Of a stretch of DNA of 64,000 nt, positions 22,127 to 33,629 are shown piece after piece. The translations under genes were made by a program, and so were the position numbers. The stretch covers positions 333,173,427-333,237,426 of the forward strand of contig NC_081414.1 in assembly GCF_030272615.1 (NCBI RefSeq), written 5' to 3'. The stretch's first letter is position 1; the number at the start of each line of letters is the position of its first letter. Below the pieces are notes generated by a model. That model searched no databases and was not told the origin of the DNA. It worked only from the letters and a program-made list of their open reading frames with translations. The DNA is from Cryptomeria japonica. Lineage: Eukaryota > Streptophyta > Pinopsida > Cupressales > Cupressaceae.

Positions 22127-22470
22127 TGTTACAAATGTGGGTTGTCATTGCACTAAAAGATCGACCTGTTAATGCCCGATACAACCACTAGACTTATAGA
22201 ATCCATAGGAGGTTGTTAAACCATATCATGAATCCCTATGAGGGATGTTTGCCCACTGCCAACAATCCCCCTCCCAACATTACTTGCAATGGCCTGCGTG
22301 ATTCGAACCTGTGACCAAGCTCTGATACCACTTGTTACAAGTGTGGGTTGTTGTTGCACCAAAAGATCAACCTTTCAATGCCCGATACAACCACTAGACT
22401 TATAGAATACACATGAGGTTGTTAAACCATGTCACGAATCCCCACAAGGGATGCTGGCCCACTACAAACA
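22127..22470 (-). mobile_element. TRIM element (miniature LTR retrotransposon), complete
   Basis: 344 bp: two 138-bp direct repeats (22127-22264 and 22333-22470) around a 68-bp centre, flanked by AATGT (22122-22126) and AATGC (22471-22475), a 5-bp target duplication with one change. On the minus strand each repeat starts TGTTGGCAG or similar and ends TTGTAACA. A primer site TGGTATCAGAGC (22319-22330) follows the 5' repeat, and a G-rich tract (GGAGGGGGAT, 22265-22274) precedes the 3' repeat. No coding capacity. I count about 19 differences between the repeats. Confidence 0.88.
22319..22330 (-). other. TRIM primer-binding site
   Basis: Minus strand TGGTATCAGAGC, two bases inside the 5' terminal repeat. 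It continues as CTTGGTCACA and then GGTTCGAATC, which resembles the T-arm (B box) of a tRNA gene. Confidence 0.85.
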
Positions 22471-22830
22471 AATGCATCCTTCTCCTGTTCAGCATCGGCA
22501 AGGCCTCATACTCCCAAACCTCCCGCAGGTAAAAATCTACTGCATCTAATTAGTACATTGAGATGATGCCAGAATGGGGATCTTCAAGATCCTCCATACA
22601 TCTAGAAGATTCATCGTCACCTCACCGGTAGGTAGGTGGAAGGTGTTATACCTACTATCCCACCTCTCCACTAAAGTTGTCATCATCACAATGTGGGCTT
22701 GAATCCTTGACCACCTACCCACAAAATGCAACCCCAACCATCGATATAATCTCATGGTCATTGGCCAATGCTCCCTCGACACCAATAGTCCCAAATCCTT
22801 TTGCATCCAACAATTCAATTCATCATCTCA

Positions 22831-23119
22831 TATCCTTAAGCCCTATCCTAGCGGCTGATACACCTATACCTTATCCCAAGCCAAAAATTCTAAGCCTTTT
22901 TTTCCATCCCTTTCTTCCCTAGTGCACATGTTGATTTACTCAACACTTGCACCAAACCCATGGCACTAGCACCATTTTATAGGCGCACTCACTGACAAAC
23001 CCCCAAATGGGTCCCTAGACCAAACCAGCGCAAGCGCATGCACCATGCTACCTTTTTGTCCCTCCCAAGGATAATCCTAATCTATCCTAGTGCGAGCGCC
23101 CATGCTACATTGACCCTTT
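22831..23119. other. Unassigned sequence between PMD pseudogene and element C
   Basis: About 290 bp flanking the PMD pseudogene's 5' side. I see no ORF, repeat or site that I can support. The five bases before the C LTR are CCTTT. Confidence 0.4.
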
Positions 23120-24237
23120 TGTTAGGAACTAGGAAGGACAACTGAGAGGGGGGGGTGAATCAGTTGTCAATAAATTATAACCCAAAACAAATTATTCCAA
23201 CTTAAAACCTAGTGTCGGTAAAATAGATTAACAATTATATTAATACCGGTGCAACTTAATGCATGAAATAGAAAGCAAAATACATCCACAACATATGACA
23301 CAGACATTTTGATGTGGAAACCCTGTAAGGGGAAAAACCATGGTGGGAAACCTTACCCACAATCAGATGATACTACTACACATAGTAAGTGATTACAATA
23401 ATGGGGTTTGCACATGCAGAAAGGCCAACCACCTAGAGCTCACTACTCAATCATAAATTAGGAGTCACACCAACTACACAATTGGATGGTTAAATTCAAT
23501 TATCAATGTACTGCTTCAATAAAGCATCTTCAATGCTAGATTTAGTATCGGTTTAAGCTTTGACCATGAGTGCAAAACACCTTCATAACCTTTCCTTCAA
23601 CATTCAGATAATATATGTGTGATTCACACAAGGATCTGCTTATTTTCTCTCTTCACAATGATCTTCAATATTTACACACACTCATACTCTGATCTTCAAT
23701 ATGATCTTACACTTATTTATACAAAACCTAAGACCTCATCATTAGGTCGTCTCCCAAAAGATATTACATTTAAATCAATTACAAAATAATTCTTTATGCA
23801 ATACAATATTTTGGCCTCAATACATTTACACATTATCCAATCAATAAACCATTTCCAAAATGTGTTGTGCTGATCTAGAACATGATATCTTGTTTTAGTC
23901 CATAACCTAGACCTATCTGTCGGTTAAGGCAAATATGTGAACCCGATTAGACCAATATGCAAAACACCAAATGAAAAAATTGAATCCATGTCTTTGATAT
24001 AACTAAATGATATCCAGATGATAACAAGTCATCACCAACTTCCTGAGTTGTCGGTGAAACATATACCGGTGACTATGCATAAGCCAATATCCATGTCAGG
24101 ACCACAATGTGTTGGTTCAACAATAGACCAATATAACAAGAGTGCAAAATCAACAATGTAGACTTCTAGAAGGATAAGTGTTGACATCAATGACAAAACC
24201 AATGCAACACATGATGAAGTCATCCATAATACCAACA
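23120..24237 (-). repeat. 3' LTR of element C
   Basis: 1,118-bp LTR, minus-strand TGTTGGTATTATGG to TCCTAACA. A TATA box TATAAATAAG is at 23712-23721 (minus), at the same relative place as the TATA-like stretch of A. It has a G-run (plus strand) at 23148-23155. Confidence 0.92.
23712..23721 (-). promoter_or_regulatory. TATA box in the C 3' LTR
   Basis: Minus-strand TATAAATAAG. The family keeps a TATA-like motif here in every copy: 4371-4378 (A), 42108-42114 (solo LTR) and 49359-49366 (C 5' LTR). Confidence 0.55.
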
Positions 24238-24555
24238 ATCTCCCCCTTTGGCATTGATGGCAACACTAGATGGAAAAACATCGAAGTGCCAAAAATAGAA
24301 TGCCAAATACCAACAATCTCCCAAGATAGATCAATACAAAGTTCAAAACAAAAATACATCTCTCCCAATCTTCAAAGTACAATGTTTTTCCATAGACATC
24401 TCTCCCCCCTTGACATCAAATGCCAAAGTAGTCAAGAATCAAAATCAGAACATAACATACAACTAACTACTCCCCCTGAGCAGTAGGTATCCTTCATCAA
24501 GCCGGAAAAAGATTTTTCTGTTAGTCCCTATCAGTTTGATGCCAATCTGTATCAT
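24238..24555 (-). other. Element C 3' untranslated region
   Basis: Non-coding. The polypurine tract AAAGGGGGAGAT (minus strand, 24238-24249) abuts the LTR, with further GGGGGAG-like tracts at about 24403-24412 and 24470-24477, as in element A. Confidence 0.65.
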
Positions 24556-25030
24556 TCAAGTCTCTTCTGGTGGGGTGATTACCCCAAGATTCTCTCTGAG
24601 ATATTCAAATGTTTCCTTAGGAAAAGGCTTTGTAAAAATATCTACAATTTTCTCTTTAGCATTCACATAAACCAATCTCACTTCATTTTCTTCAACATTT
24701 TCTTTCAAAAAACTATACTTAATAGAAACATGCTTTGTTTTAGAGTGAAATACCGGATTCTTTGATATATCTATTGATGTCAAGTTATCATAGTAGATAA
24801 TTACTAGTTCTTTGAATTTTAATCTTGATATCCTTCAACATTTGCTTGATCCCTAATACCTGAGTGAAAATAGTTGTTGCTGCAACATATTCTGCTTCTT
24901 GCTAATCCATGAAATTAATCTTCTGCCAAGAAAGAATGCACCGCCAGTGGCACTCTTTTTGTCATCAACATCTCCTGCCCAATTTGTATCTGTATATGCA
25001 CATAACTCAAACTTGCCATCCTTAGGATAC
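24556..25030 (-). pseudogene. pol: Element C RNase H, C-terminal part
   Basis: Minus-strand RNase H end: the C-terminal part includes KNPVFHSKTKHVSIKY, a block found in all copia RNases H here, and FTKPFPKETFEYLREN near the end. The upstream part (24784-25030) is frameshifted and reaches the DANWAGD block before the sequence breaks at GGATAC (25030). The reading resumes at 45026 in the same gene, so this is one RNase H split by element G. Confidence 0.85.
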
Positions 25031-25891
25031 TAAGTCGACTAGAATTTCATCATCAGAATACTACCTACAACATGTTAGTTTCACAAAATACAAAGGAAAT
25101 GCTACAGGAAATCCAAAATCAACCAAAGAAACTACATGAAATTGATATTAAAATAAAAATACTATTTTTACCTTCATGATTTAAGTCTCATTGTGTCCCA
25201 ACTCCACTATTCCTAGTTGCAGATGGTGTGCTCTCAGACAAGCATTCATAGCTTCCAAGATGGCATATGAAGAATGGACTGATAATTGATAGTTAACTGA
25301 TACTGTGTGTAGATAAAGAATTTGGGAAAACATCAAAGAAAATAGATATTAGCTAACCACAAAACCAAATTGCAATGAAATAAATCCTAATTACACTCAA
25401 TAGAAGAATTGAAAATAAGACATTCAAAATACATAAAAATCCATCACCAATGTCTCTTCCAATTGACCTCCATTGTCCTTCTTTCTCCTCCAAATAGTGG
25501 ATTTGTGTGGATCTCACCTACAAGTGCAAAAGCATGAAGCAAGATTGATTTTGATAGCATGAGGATACTAGAAGTGTGGTTGATTGATTCGATCCTTTGA
25601 TTGAAGAAACTCATCCAATTTATAGACAAATTGGAGAGAGGACAAGATTAGCATGAAATTGATATTAGAGGCAATTGATTTCAAAAATGGCAAAACTGAG
25701 TTGAAGAAAGAAGGTTATGACACCTTCTATGTCATGAATTATGACATATTGCCAATGCAAAGGTTAGAGGACTAAAAGCCTATGACATCCTGCTATGCCA
25801 ATGGTATGACGCATGAGAAATTTATGCTTCCATCGAAGCACAAAAATAGGGAGAGACTAGAGAGAAATTGATTAGGTGGAAATTGAATTTA

Positions 25892-26033
25892 GCAAATTAG
25901 AAAATGAGGTGGAAATTAGGAATTAGGAATTAGGAAAATTAGAAATGAGGTGGAAATTAGGAATTAGGAAAATTAGAAATGAGGTAGAAATTAGGAATTA
26001 GGAAAATTAGAAATGATGAAATAGAAATTAGGT
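25892..26033. repeat. 34-bp minisatellite in G's 3' LTR
   Basis: About four head-to-tail units, consensus start AAAATTAGAAATGAGGTGG followed by AAATTAGGAATTAGG. The outer units are less regular. It lies in the LTR portion missing from the 5' LTR. Confidence 0.85.
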
Positions 26034-26787
26034 GAATTAATTAATAGGTTTTCATCCATTAATTAATTCATGAAAGAGACCTAGGACTAAATAAATAGAT
26101 TTATTTAACCCACAAAGAATAAGAAAAAGGATTAAATGAACAAATCATAAAACCCTAGAAATAAGAGGACAAGGAATTAGGTCAAGACAACAAGAAATTA
26201 ATGTAGGTTCGATCATGATTTTGACTGACAAAGGACCAATGTTGATAAATGATTAAAATTGGTTGACAAAAATCAATGACAAATTGACCAAGATTGACAA
26301 GGAGATCAAATTGATAGGTGCCAATTGATGAGGAACAATGACTAATTGATCCAAATTGACATGATTGAAAAGGATAAGGATCAATGACGAATCGATTGCA
26401 AAATGACAAGATTGACAAGTTGATAAGAGATTGACAAGATTGACCAAAATCATGACTGAAGATTGCTATCGACAAGACCTAATTTGAAAGCGAGAAAAAT
26501 GAGGAATGCAAAAGAAGGACTTGATGCTCGCAAATGATAAAGACCAAGTGCACAACATAGAAGAAATGTTAATGCAATGCAAGAACCCTAAACTAAGGCA
26601 ATGCGCAAATGTTAAAGTATGACTCCACAAGCGCTGACCATTTTTAGATGTCTACACTATGATATGCAATGCTAAATGGTTATGCTATTTGCTTCAAGAT
26701 TAAAACTCACGGATGCATAAGTTTTCACAAATGATTAGTTTTGAAAACTCACTTGAAGACTAACTCTCTCTCAACTCAAACTCTTGA

Positions 26788-26795
26788 TTTTATAG
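26788..26795 (-). promoter_or_regulatory. TATA box in the G LTR
   Basis: Minus-strand CTATAAAA, kept at 44257-44264 in the other LTR. It lies upstream of a pyrimidine/purine-biased stretch likely to be the transcript start. Confidence 0.5.
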
Positions 26796-27545
26796 ACCTT
26801 GAGAGGATAAGATGATGTGGCCTGGATCAATGGTCATGATCAGATCTGCAGATTTGGATGGTTGTGAGCAAAGGTGAAGGTTGAGAGAAAGGGAGAAGGA
26901 GAAGACAAGTGTCACTCATCTCACCTTAACTGGGTTGCTGACTCAAGGAATCTAGGGATGGTTGGAGAAAATTTAGGCATGACAGGACAAGTGGACTCAA
27001 GTCCTTCCTAAGATGTAGAGGTGTTGGAGAGAATATAGAAGAAGGTTATGAAATATGTGTATGTACACAATATTTCATTAAATTTGGAAGTTAGAGATAA
27101 GTGGCTAATAAACTATTTATTTATTTTATTTTGTTGAATTATTTTAGCCACATGATGAATGAGCTGGCAAAGGAAAGATGAAGTGGAGATGGAAGGATGA
27201 GTTGGATAAGGGATTAAATAATTTAGAATTATTTAATATTTGAGACTATAGGATAGAAGAATAATCATTAGATATTAGATATTCAAATGATTGAAGGAAA
27301 TAATTAAATATTAGATATTTAATTAATTGATCAGAAGAATAATTAAATATTAGATATTTAATTAATTAGAGGAATAGGATAGATGAATTAATTAATTAAA
27401 TATTTCAATTAAATTAATTAATAGGAAGACATGAAATGAATTAAATAAATTAATCTTTTCAAATTAACTATTTAATAGAAGAATAAACATTAAATAAATA
27501 TAAAATATTTATTTAATCGCTCATAGCCATTTTTATGTGTATACA

Positions 27546-30500
27546 TTTTGCCCCTCTTTGAAATGATGTCGAGACAACATTGTTTCAAAGATTAAGTCAA
27601 GTCTCGATAGTGTGTCTGATAGAGATAAAAAATCTTGATTTTGTGCCCCAAATACTAATTTTTGGATATTGATTTGATGATGATGCCCCCTTGAGAGATC
27701 TTTTGTGTATTTAAGGTATGGATAATCTCTCGATAGAAGAAGAATGTTATATGAAAGATAGATGAGTAAATAGATTGCAGATTCATCAAATGAATTAGGC
27801 TGATAAGATTGATTGGATTGAGATCAAGTCTGTTTTTCAGGAAGTACACATCCTATATAAGACAAAAGATGATCAAAATGTCTGGTTTCAAGAAAGATAC
27901 ATCGTGTATAAGACATGATAGATGATAAAAACATCTGGTTTCAGGAAAGATACATCTTGTATAAGACCTGATATATGATAGTTGAATGAATGATGAAAAT
28001 ATTAAATTGAAGAGTGATTCCATTGGATGATGATGTTGTTGCAAGTATCGTAGGTGATCCAGGTGTTAGACCCACAAGCTCAAGAGCCAATCGTGATTCT
28101 TGACTTGATTTGTATTGATGAGGCACTTGTATTTTTTATCTGCTATCATTGTATACTTGGACTTTTTATTGCTTTATGATGATCTATATGCAAACATGGA
28201 CTCTATATGATGATCTTTATTATGTATGTTACTCTATTTTATGATGATATATATGCATTGATTATATGGACGTTGTTATGATCTTTTCTCGTCATTATGA
28301 TGATGATTTATATGATGCAATGATGAATGCTTTTGACTTTTGAAGTTGATGACCTTGGATGCAAATGAAAATGATGTCAAAATGCAAATTTTTTATTTTA
28401 AATGCAAATAATGATTATGAATGCTATGTTTAATCAACCCTATAATGATAAATGCTTATAATGATGAATGAATCTAAGTGCAAACGATGTAACTAAATGA
28501 CCTTAATAGATAAAAAGAACTAAAATGAGAATGATCCTAATGAAAATAATAATGATGATTACTACATGATTAATCAGATGCACTTAATTGAATACAAACT
28601 AATGCAATGATTTAACTTCAACTAAATGAGATGGATGATGATTAAAATGATTCTAAAAAAATGAATGCACCTACAATGATCAAATGCAAATTGTTTTTGT
28701 TTGTCCAAGTATACTCAATCTTTATTCATGGCCATTGATCTGTGAATGAAATGAAATGCTTATAATGCAACAGACATTGAATGCTTATAATGCAGATGAA
28801 TAATGAGCTAATCTAAAATGACCTAACTAAAAATGATACTGCCATTCTTCATATTTTATCTTGTAACAGTGCTTGATTTCATCATTGAGCTTTAAAATGT
28901 TGTAAGAGAATACAAGCAACTTGACATAATGATCCAAGATGACCTGAGTATTTCTTACATGGATTTTGATATAGCAACTTGATATAATGAATCAAGTTGA
29001 CCTGAGTATTTCTTGCAGAACAGACAAGGATTATCTCCTTTCATGCATGACTTGGAACACCCTCCTTGATCTTTTGCCTATCATATCCTTAGACAAGTAC
29101 ATACCTTAATAAGAGATAAACCACAACAACAATCAAAGAAAATAATCATGCCCCATCATAGCTTCTCTATTCATGGACATCCTTGAGTCGCATAGAGTAC
29201 ATTATTAGCAATAAAATCAAGAAATAAACACTTAATCTTGCATCTCATTCACATGTTCTTATGGTCATTAACTGATATAATCATCTTGATGAATGATCTT
29301 GGATAATCCTTTATTACTTGCTGGTTGATTCTTTATTTTCTGAGTGTCACGATTCATTTGTCATAACATGCCTTGATCCTCACTGGTTTGTTGTGTTGTT
29401 CTCCATTTTGAAAACTTTTGTTCCTTCTCTTGAAAAGTGAAAACTACTGCCTTTGTGCTGCAATGGAAGAGAACAACAAAAGTTTGAAATAAAGACAACA
29501 ATATGAGGTTCCATACTTAGGAAACCTCCTACACTTTAAGCTTATAAAAGCTTGGGCAGGTGAACCCTTTAAGACTATTTTCTCACAAAAATATTAAATT
29601 CTTTGCAAGAAACCAGTGTAAATTCCTGCAAATTTTCCTTACTGACCAGTACAACTAAAACATTAATGGAAAGTTGATTTTGTCTTTTGAATAGGATCAA
29701 AAAATGCACCCAAAGACTCAACAAATAAACCAATGCTTTATCTGGGCAATAGAGTCATCTATAACAGACTACAACCTGACAAGAGAAACTAATAAACACA
29801 TCTCAAATTCTTGATCTAACAACTTTGAATATGCCTGACATATACAGAGTCCAAATCTACATTAGACTTCATCATCCAATCCACACCAAAAGTAGTGATA
29901 TCAATGATTTTGTTTCAAGTATATTTATATGTTCCTCCTTGAGAAAAAGACTAAAAACAACATCATTAGATGCCTAGCAAATCATTCAAATAAGTGATCC
30001 TTGATAACTTAAATGGAATAAACACCAGTACAATGACACAAAGACAATATAAGTCCAAGTTTAAATTCTCTGGACTCTATATTTCATTCCTCTGTCAGAA
30101 GGTTACAAGTACTTCATATTTGACTCAGAAATTGCTAAGACAAAGGCCTGTATTAATTTTGCCAGAGTTTAGCTACAAAAATTGTGTTCCCTTTTTCTAG
30201 GTAGCCTTGGTATCCTTTTATAGAAAATCAGGATGCAACAAGCTTCGGGCTACCTTCAAGAAAAATCTTTCCCTAACTGACATTTTTACCAAAAGTTAAA
30301 TTGTTGTACTGTTGCAGTTGAGGGAGAAAACTAACATTCTTCCTTGGATGCATGCTTCATTAATTCACTGGTAATTCAGTTGGAAAGTAGCCGAAAGGGT
30401 AGGCTCCTATCTCCCAAAATTGGTTGCAACAATCGGCAGCTTCATAATACTAGTGGATCATCTTGTACCAGAGCATTGATGAATTCTTATCACAGAGCGG

Positions 30501-30690
30501 CACACTGTTATGTTCTTCGCATATCTCCCTGTAGATCTCCTGGGTACCTCTCACCAACCCTCTTTCATCTTGAAGCAATATTTGATGGGATTTGCACATC
30601 TCTACCATCGTTTCTTTTGAATATTTAAATTTCTTTGGCACCAACAGATCAGGAGGCCTTCTCTCTGGGCACTTTTTCCTTTAGTTGCCA
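27546..30690 (-). other. Element G 3' region, part next to the LTR
   Basis: Non-coding downstream of integrase. It starts with the polypurine tract (27546-27562, minus-strand CAAAGAGGGGCAAAA). It includes a three-unit ~52-bp repeat (27837-27980) and, at 28140-28700, a low-complexity stretch rich in ATGATGA and AATGATTA. From 28850 to 30690 I see only short ORFs without recognisable motifs. Confidence 0.6.
27837..27980. repeat. 52-bp tandem repeat in G's 3' region
   Basis: Three units starting at 27837, 27888 and 27941, each opening TCAGGAA/TCAAGAAAG and containing ATAAGAC...GATGAT...TCTGGTT. The last unit is partial. Confidence 0.8.
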
Positions 30691-32640
30691 AGTTGCAGCC
30701 TTTAAAGTTCAGACATGTTCCCATAGCGGTATAGCGACAACCATCCAATCGTGGGAAACTAACACATCTTTTAACCTTCCTGAGTAATCCGCTTAGAAAT
30801 GAGCCCCACCACTTGGTCTCTGGACTATTAAAAAACTTAACTGCTACCACTAGAAGTCCACCGTAACCGCTCACCTTAACCACTAGCATTAACGGTTGTC
30901 TAGATCTATCGCTAATGGTTTGTTGCTCTATCGTAGGTGATAATCATCACGCACCTTCAGACTGCGGTATAGTGACAACCGTCGATCATCCTCAGACCTA
31001 CTCATTCTTTATTTCCTTCAGGTTTCTCATCTTCTCTATCAATTCCCACTGCTTAGTCACCAAGTCATGACCTTTAGCCATCGAGCATCTTTTCATTGCA
31101 ACTTGGTGATAGCCATTGATCTTCCTTGAATCACGTCAATCTGCCCTAACTTGTTCGACTTTTACCTTGCCTCGGCCACTTTCTCTATCACTTTCTCTTC
31201 TAGCGGGCCCAACATGTGGCACATCCTGATTTGCCTTTGGATCCATATACCCACCACCTTGGACTTGCCACCTGGTTAGTTGCTATGTCGCATGTGATAA
31301 CAATCGGGCACTGTCATATGGCAGTATAGCGACAATTGTAGATCTTCCTTCGACTTGCTCAACCCTTAATTCCTAGGCCGCTTCACATTTAGCACACGTA
31401 CTTTGTTGCCAAGTTGCATGGGATATTTGGTGATCACTTTCACATCACGACATGGCGACAACCATTAGATCATTTCACCCAGACATTGATCTTTCCAAAC
31501 CTGCTCGAAAATTACCTTCTCTGAATAGTTCTCGCTTATGCCACGGGGTCACCACATGGCATCTCTGGATTCTCTCTCTAATCTACCTGGACCCACCTGT
31601 CTAGACAATCCTACCACATGTCAACCTCCGATTCACCATCTGACCACCTAGATCGCCAAGTCATCTCCACCGGCCCGACCACTTCCTTTGGTTTGCTCGA
31701 CATTTCCCCCTTTCAGCCAAACTTCCTCTTTGGCTATCCATTTTTGTGTCTCATCGAAATCACAATTTCTTTGACACCCTCACCTGCCATCTGGTTTGTC
31801 ACATGTCACCCTTTGATTGGCTCTATAGTTTACAACTAGGTGCCACCTATCGCGAGGGTATTCATTCAGAGCTCTCCACTCTGACACCTTATTATGGCCT
31901 CCACTAACTGCCAGAATAAAACACCTTCCCTAACTGCTTGCATTAACTGTTGGCCATGGTTCACCACTAGTGGTTTGTCGCCAAGTTGCGACCTTTATCT
32001 GGCAAGAATTTTTATGTCGCGACATAGCGAGAGCCCTTGGATCCATATTGATCACCATTGATCGGCCTTGACTTGCTCAACCGTTACCTTCCCTTTGAGC
32101 GGCTACATCCTCTGCTTCACCATGTGGTGCCTCCACTTCACCATCCATTGGACCGCCACATCACTAGCTACATGTCACCACTCGGCACCTCATGATTTTC
32201 TCAGTGCTTACCTCGGCGCCACCTAGTCTGCTAGCACATCCGTCACCAAGTTGCAGTTGTTAATAGTCGAGCACTTTCATCTTGCGGTATAGCGACCACC
32301 GTCTGATCTTCTACAACATGCACGTTGTTTAATCCTCCCTTTTGTTGCAAAATTAATTCATTATGAGATGTACGTGCATGTGGGGGACCACCATTCTGAG
32401 CTGCCATTTTCCAAAAGCCCGTAAGCTTTGACACCTAGGATGTGCATGGTCTTGCACATAAATACTGAAATGCTCCTCCCTACGGCCAATGTGGGATAAA
32501 AGGTTCACCATAGCCTTTTCTAGAGGGTTCCACCACTTAGTTGCCATGTCACAGTTGTTAACCATTGAGCAATTTTGGGTTGTGATATAGCGACAGCCAC
32601 AAGATCAACAGGAACCTGCTCGATCTTTAGGAAGCCTGAC
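30690..32640. repeat. Degenerate dispersed repeat modules in G's 3' region
   Basis: A recurring pair of blocks on the plus strand: a CCAAGTTGC-like block, then GCGGTATAGCGACAACC followed closely by GATC. The second block occurs near 30726, 30964, 31321, 31447, 32017, 32284 and 32584; the first near 30687, 31060, 31405, 31975, 32243 and 32538. Spacing is irregular, about 125-570 bp. Sequence here is more GC-rich than its surroundings and has no convincing ORF. It looks like an old, eroded tandem array of ~250-300-bp units. Confidence 0.6.
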
Positions 32641-33629
32641 AGAGACATAGGAAAAGACATAGGACTTAGGAAAAGTTAAAAATTATCAGAACCCGCCCAA
32701 ACCTAGACTTAAAAGGGGCCCCCTCTTGACAACACACAGACCCTTCCGCTTAAGTGGAAAAATAACAAGCAAAGGCCTTTAGTGAAAGAAAGGGACACAT
32801 TGAACCATGAACCTTGAACCGATTAGCAAATGGTTCAAAACAGACATTACACATTTGCACATACTTATTAGAAAATATTACAAAGCCACAACATAAGCAG
32901 GAGAAGTGGTTGAACCTTGAACCTTGAACCAAAAGGGTTCAAGTTCAAAGAGGATTATAGAAATGCGCTATAGAGGCTTAATCTTCTAAATGCCTTCATG
33001 AAAAAAGCAAAAACCTAAAACCCTCAGAATTTTATAGGTCCCAACATGTTGCTTGTTACCTGTTTCAAAACCCTAAGTGTTTTTGGTTTTTCTAAGTTTT
33101 CCAAATCTTTTGGATTTTCAAAGATTCAAAAGATCACCTTAGCAAAAGGAATTAGGATTTTACCCACAATGGAAACAAAACTTTATTATGGATGCATGAA
33201 TTGATCAAGATCTAAACCATGGTGGGATACAAATGCAGATTGATGGATTCAAATAAAATCTAAGATAGTGACTATGACAAGTATGTCAAATATTGATAAC
33301 TATTGGTAAGCTACATATTTCTTGCTAATAGTTCAAAGCAATGGATGCAAAAGATAAAATGGATGAGATAGGATAGATGGAAGTGATAGATGTGATAGGA
33401 TGAAGTGGAGAGGTGCGCAAAGTGATCTCATAGATGGAGGAACTCACTTTTTAGATAGCACCTGTTTACCAAGTTTTCACCATCTAAATTTATTGCATCT
33501 TTCCCTTCTCTCTTTTTTTTTTTAACAACTATTTTATGCCTTTTTAGGGATTTTCTGATTTTTTTATTTTTTACTGATTTCTTCAGGACTTTATATGTTT
33601 TTTATTGATTTTTTCCAGGACTTTATAAC
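32641..33629 (-). other. Element G 3' region next to integrase
   Basis: About 1 kb non-coding. CCTTGAACC-type direct repeats occur near 32808-32820 and 32914-32938 (TTGAACCTTGAACC). AT-rich and T-run-rich from 33480 to 33620. Nothing else supported. Confidence 0.5.

Larger units (their letters stand above)
20451..22830 (-). pseudogene. Plant-mobile-domain (PMD, aminotransferase-like) pseudogene
   Basis: Read on the minus strand from about 22820 down. 22546-22818 holds the early PMD pattern: WRSRIQAH..., a WDSRYNTFHLPTGEVT block and LLDVWRILKIPI. 21754-21990 holds the second block (YSWGAAMLAQLYHDM, LLHIWAWEHI), which matches the family's WGGAALA...LL.WAWEHI pattern. 21093-21461 is an acidic, Gly-rich segment, and 20700-20990 reads as a coiled coil (LRGEREDSEKILEEAW). 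Stops and frameshifts separate these parts. PMD proteins occur both as host genes (MAIN/MAIL type) and inside plant transposons; I cannot tell which this was. A TRIM (22127-22470) and element F are inserted in it. Confidence 0.65.
25031..27545 (-). repeat. 3' LTR of gypsy element G (2.5 kb)
   Basis: 2,515 bp. On the minus strand it starts TGTATACACATAAAAATGG after the tract CAAAGAGGGGCAAAA and ends near GTCGACTTA, where the other copy has GTCAACACA. A TATA box CTATAAAA is at 26788-26795 (minus). It contains a 34-bp minisatellite (25892-26033), a degenerate GATTGACAA-rich tract (26215-26480) and AT-rich palindromes (27303-27362). Bases 25311 to about 26648 are absent from the 5' LTR. Confidence 0.85.

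Noticed and set aside
22295-22332. tRNA gene.
   Set aside because: Only a B-box-like stretch is visible; there is no A box, anticodon arm or acceptor pairing.
22127-22470. Simple tandem duplication of 138 bp.
   Set aside because: Primer site, purine tract and target duplication at the outer edges fit a TRIM better.
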